Source: Actinomycetota bacterium (GTDB lineage: Bacteria; Actinomycetota; Actinomycetes; Nanopelagicales; Nanopelagicaceae). Taken from it: a stretch of 6,149 bases of DNA. The notes under the pieces were generated by a model. It was not told where the DNA came from, searched no databases, and saw nothing but the letters and a program-made list of their open reading frames with translations. Each line of letters starts with the position of its first letter. The stretch's first letter is position 1. This document shows positions 5,643 through 6,149 of the stretch, in pieces. The DNA is taken from positions 1 through 6,149 of the forward strand of contig CANLTP010000060.1 of assembly GCA_947494085.1 (NCBI GenBank), in the 5' to 3' direction. The translations under genes and the position numbers were made by a program.

Positions 5643-5765
5643 AGTAGTGCGTTTAGCGAAGTCCGGTGAAACCCCGGCGCTGTCCCGCAACTGTAGAGAT
5701 TTAATTGAAAGTTATTTAAATTAACTTTGAAGCTAAATCCGAGCCAGGTCGCCTAACACGCTATT
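5643..5765 (+). promoter_or_regulatory. Cobalamin (adenosylcobalamin-type) riboswitch aptamer
   Basis: The conserved cobalamin-aptamer strings are present in order: CCGGTGAAAC (5663-5672), CTGTCCCGCAACTGT (5680-5694), and the B12 box GAGCCAGGTCGCCT (5741-5754). CCGG 5663-5666 can pair with CCGG 5674-5677 to close a TGAAACC loop. A peripheral arm is formed by GATTTA 5698-5703 with TAAATC 5734-5739, capped by AAAGTTA/TAACTTT (5708-5714 with 5722-5728). The outer stem is AGTAGTGCGTT (5643-5653) with AACACGCTATT (5755-5765), with G-U pairs and one mismatch. It senses B12 in the nascent mRNA and normally represses expression when ligand is bound. It is on the same strand as btuF, about 100 nt upstream. 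Boundaries are approximate. Confidence 0.93.
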
Positions 5766-5772
5766 GATGTAT

Positions 5773-5793
5773 CCGACCTCGGAGGAAGGTCGG
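5773..5793 (+). promoter_or_regulatory. Expression-platform hairpin 1 downstream of the B12 aptamer
   Basis: CCGACCT (5773-5779) pairs perfectly with AGGTCGG (5787-5793), closing the 7-nt loop CGGAGGA. The 5' arm can instead pair with AGGTCG (5746-5751) inside the B12 box, and the loop plus the start of the 3' arm (GGAGGAAG, 5781-5788) can instead pair with CTTCCTCC (5829-5836). The hairpin is therefore a likely switching element. GGAGGA resembles a Shine-Dalgarno but no start codon follows at a usable distance. Confidence 0.65.
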
Positions 5794-5832
5794 GCTTCTA
5801 GAGAATTTATTTTTCTTTATTGCCCAAACTTC

Positions 5833-5863
5833 CTCCCTCAAAAACTCTTGAGGGAGATTTTTT
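5833..5863 (+). terminator. Terminator-like hairpin that also buries the btuF Shine-Dalgarno
   Basis: CTCCCTCAA (5833-5841) pairs perfectly with TTGAGGGAG (5848-5856) around a 6-nt loop, followed by A and six T (5858-5863) that touch the btuF ATG. By shape it is a rho-independent terminator. The 3' arm also holds the btuF ribosome-binding site (GGGAG, 5852-5856), so the same helix could block translation. It is the probable output hairpin of the cobalamin riboswitch. Whether termination, sequestration or both operate cannot be decided from sequence. Confidence 0.7.
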
Positions 5864-6149
5864 ATGTTCAAAGTTAGAAAAGTTTTAAAGACCCTTGCCA
5901 TATTTACGGTAGTGGTTTCGCTTCTTACAATAAATCCAGCACAGGCTGCTTCCAACATACCTAAGCGGATTATTTCGCTTTCACCAAGTGCTACTGAAAT
6001 TCTTTATGCAATTGGTTCAGGTAAGCAAGTAATAGCCGTTGATGACCTTTCAAATTATCCGAGCGAAGCTCCGATGACCAAATTATCTGCGTTTAATCCA
6101 AATGTTGAAGCCATCTTAAATTACAAGCCAGACTTAATTATTTTGAATG
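5864..6149 (+). CDS. btuF: BtuF-like cobalamin ABC transporter substrate-binding protein (N-terminal part)
   Basis: This is the first 95 codons of a periplasmic-binding-protein-like gene that runs off the right edge with no stop. A signal peptide is clear: basic MFKVRKVLK, a hydrophobic core around LAIFTVVVSLLTI, and a probable signal peptidase I site at AQA/A (27-28). Mature sequence begins NIPKRIISLSPSATEILYAIG, then VIAVDDLSNYPSEAP and VEAILNYKPDLIIL, the standard N-terminal lobe of class III metal-chelate-binding proteins (BtuF/FepB/FhuD type). The cobalamin riboswitch directly upstream makes B12 or a cobamide the likely ligand rather than a siderophore. No lipobox cysteine is present, unusual for a substrate-binding protein in a Gram-positive. 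GGGAG (5852-5856) lies 7 nt before the ATG and serves as Shine-Dalgarno, but it is buried in a hairpin. The permease and ATPase would be expected further right. Confidence 0.85.
   Translation, partial: MFKVRKVLKTLAIFTVVVSLLTINPAQAASNIPKRIISLSPSATEILYAIGSGKQVIAVDDLSNYPSEAPMTKLSAFNPNVEAILNYKPDLIILN

Noticed and set aside
5708..5728. AT-rich hairpin AAAGTTA/TAACTTT as a terminator or operator
   Set aside because: It sits inside the aptamer as a peripheral arm, flanked by the GATTTA/TAAATC stem, and lacks a GC-rich stem and T-run.
5761..5958. Minus-strand open frame of 65 codons over the riboswitch platform and the btuF start
   Set aside because: It is antisense to a recognisable signal peptide and structured RNA, with no protein resemblance.

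Overview
The window looks like a compact, moderate-GC actinobacterial chromosome, most plausibly a streamlined freshwater lineage of the acI/Nanopelagicales type. This is inferred from three things. The proteins are actinobacterial families: a mycobacterial-type adenosine kinase, a long-form NadA ending in LERMLALP, and a DUF3043 membrane protein. Intergenic gaps are very short, and several genes have no Shine-Dalgarno but a TAnnnT-like box 6-7 nt before the start codon, as in leaderless mRNAs. No mobile elements, CRISPR arrays, tRNAs or rRNAs were seen.

Layout. 71-1329 (+): a cysteine-desulfurase-like protein overlapping a TusA-type sulfur carrier by ATGA. 1318-2710 (-): erpA then an adenosine-kinase-like PfkB gene (adoK), with adoK running tail-to-tail into tusA by 12 bp. 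2764-4459 (+): nadA, divergent from erpA across 53 nt, followed after 4 nt by the DUF3043 membrane protein. 4480-5481 (-): a Kv-beta-type aldo/keto reductase. 5482-5863: a regulatory stretch holding a cobalamin riboswitch and its expression platform. 5864 to the right edge (+): the start of a BtuF-like substrate-binding protein.

How they fit together. NadA needs a [4Fe-4S] cluster for NAD synthesis, and ErpA is an A-type Fe-S carrier, so their divergent pairing makes sense. The left pair concerns sulfur transfer, but the desulfurase homologue has lost its PLP-binding lysine and other PLP contacts while keeping the catalytic-cysteine loop. It therefore looks like a conserved pseudoenzyme. The right end is a B12 uptake gene under riboswitch control.

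The two points most worth a second look are that lysine-less desulfurase coupled to tusA, and the riboswitch expression platform. In the platform, four segments can pair in mutually exclusive ways that link the B12 box to a hairpin whose 3' arm is the Shine-Dalgarno of btuF and which is followed by a U-run abutting the ATG.
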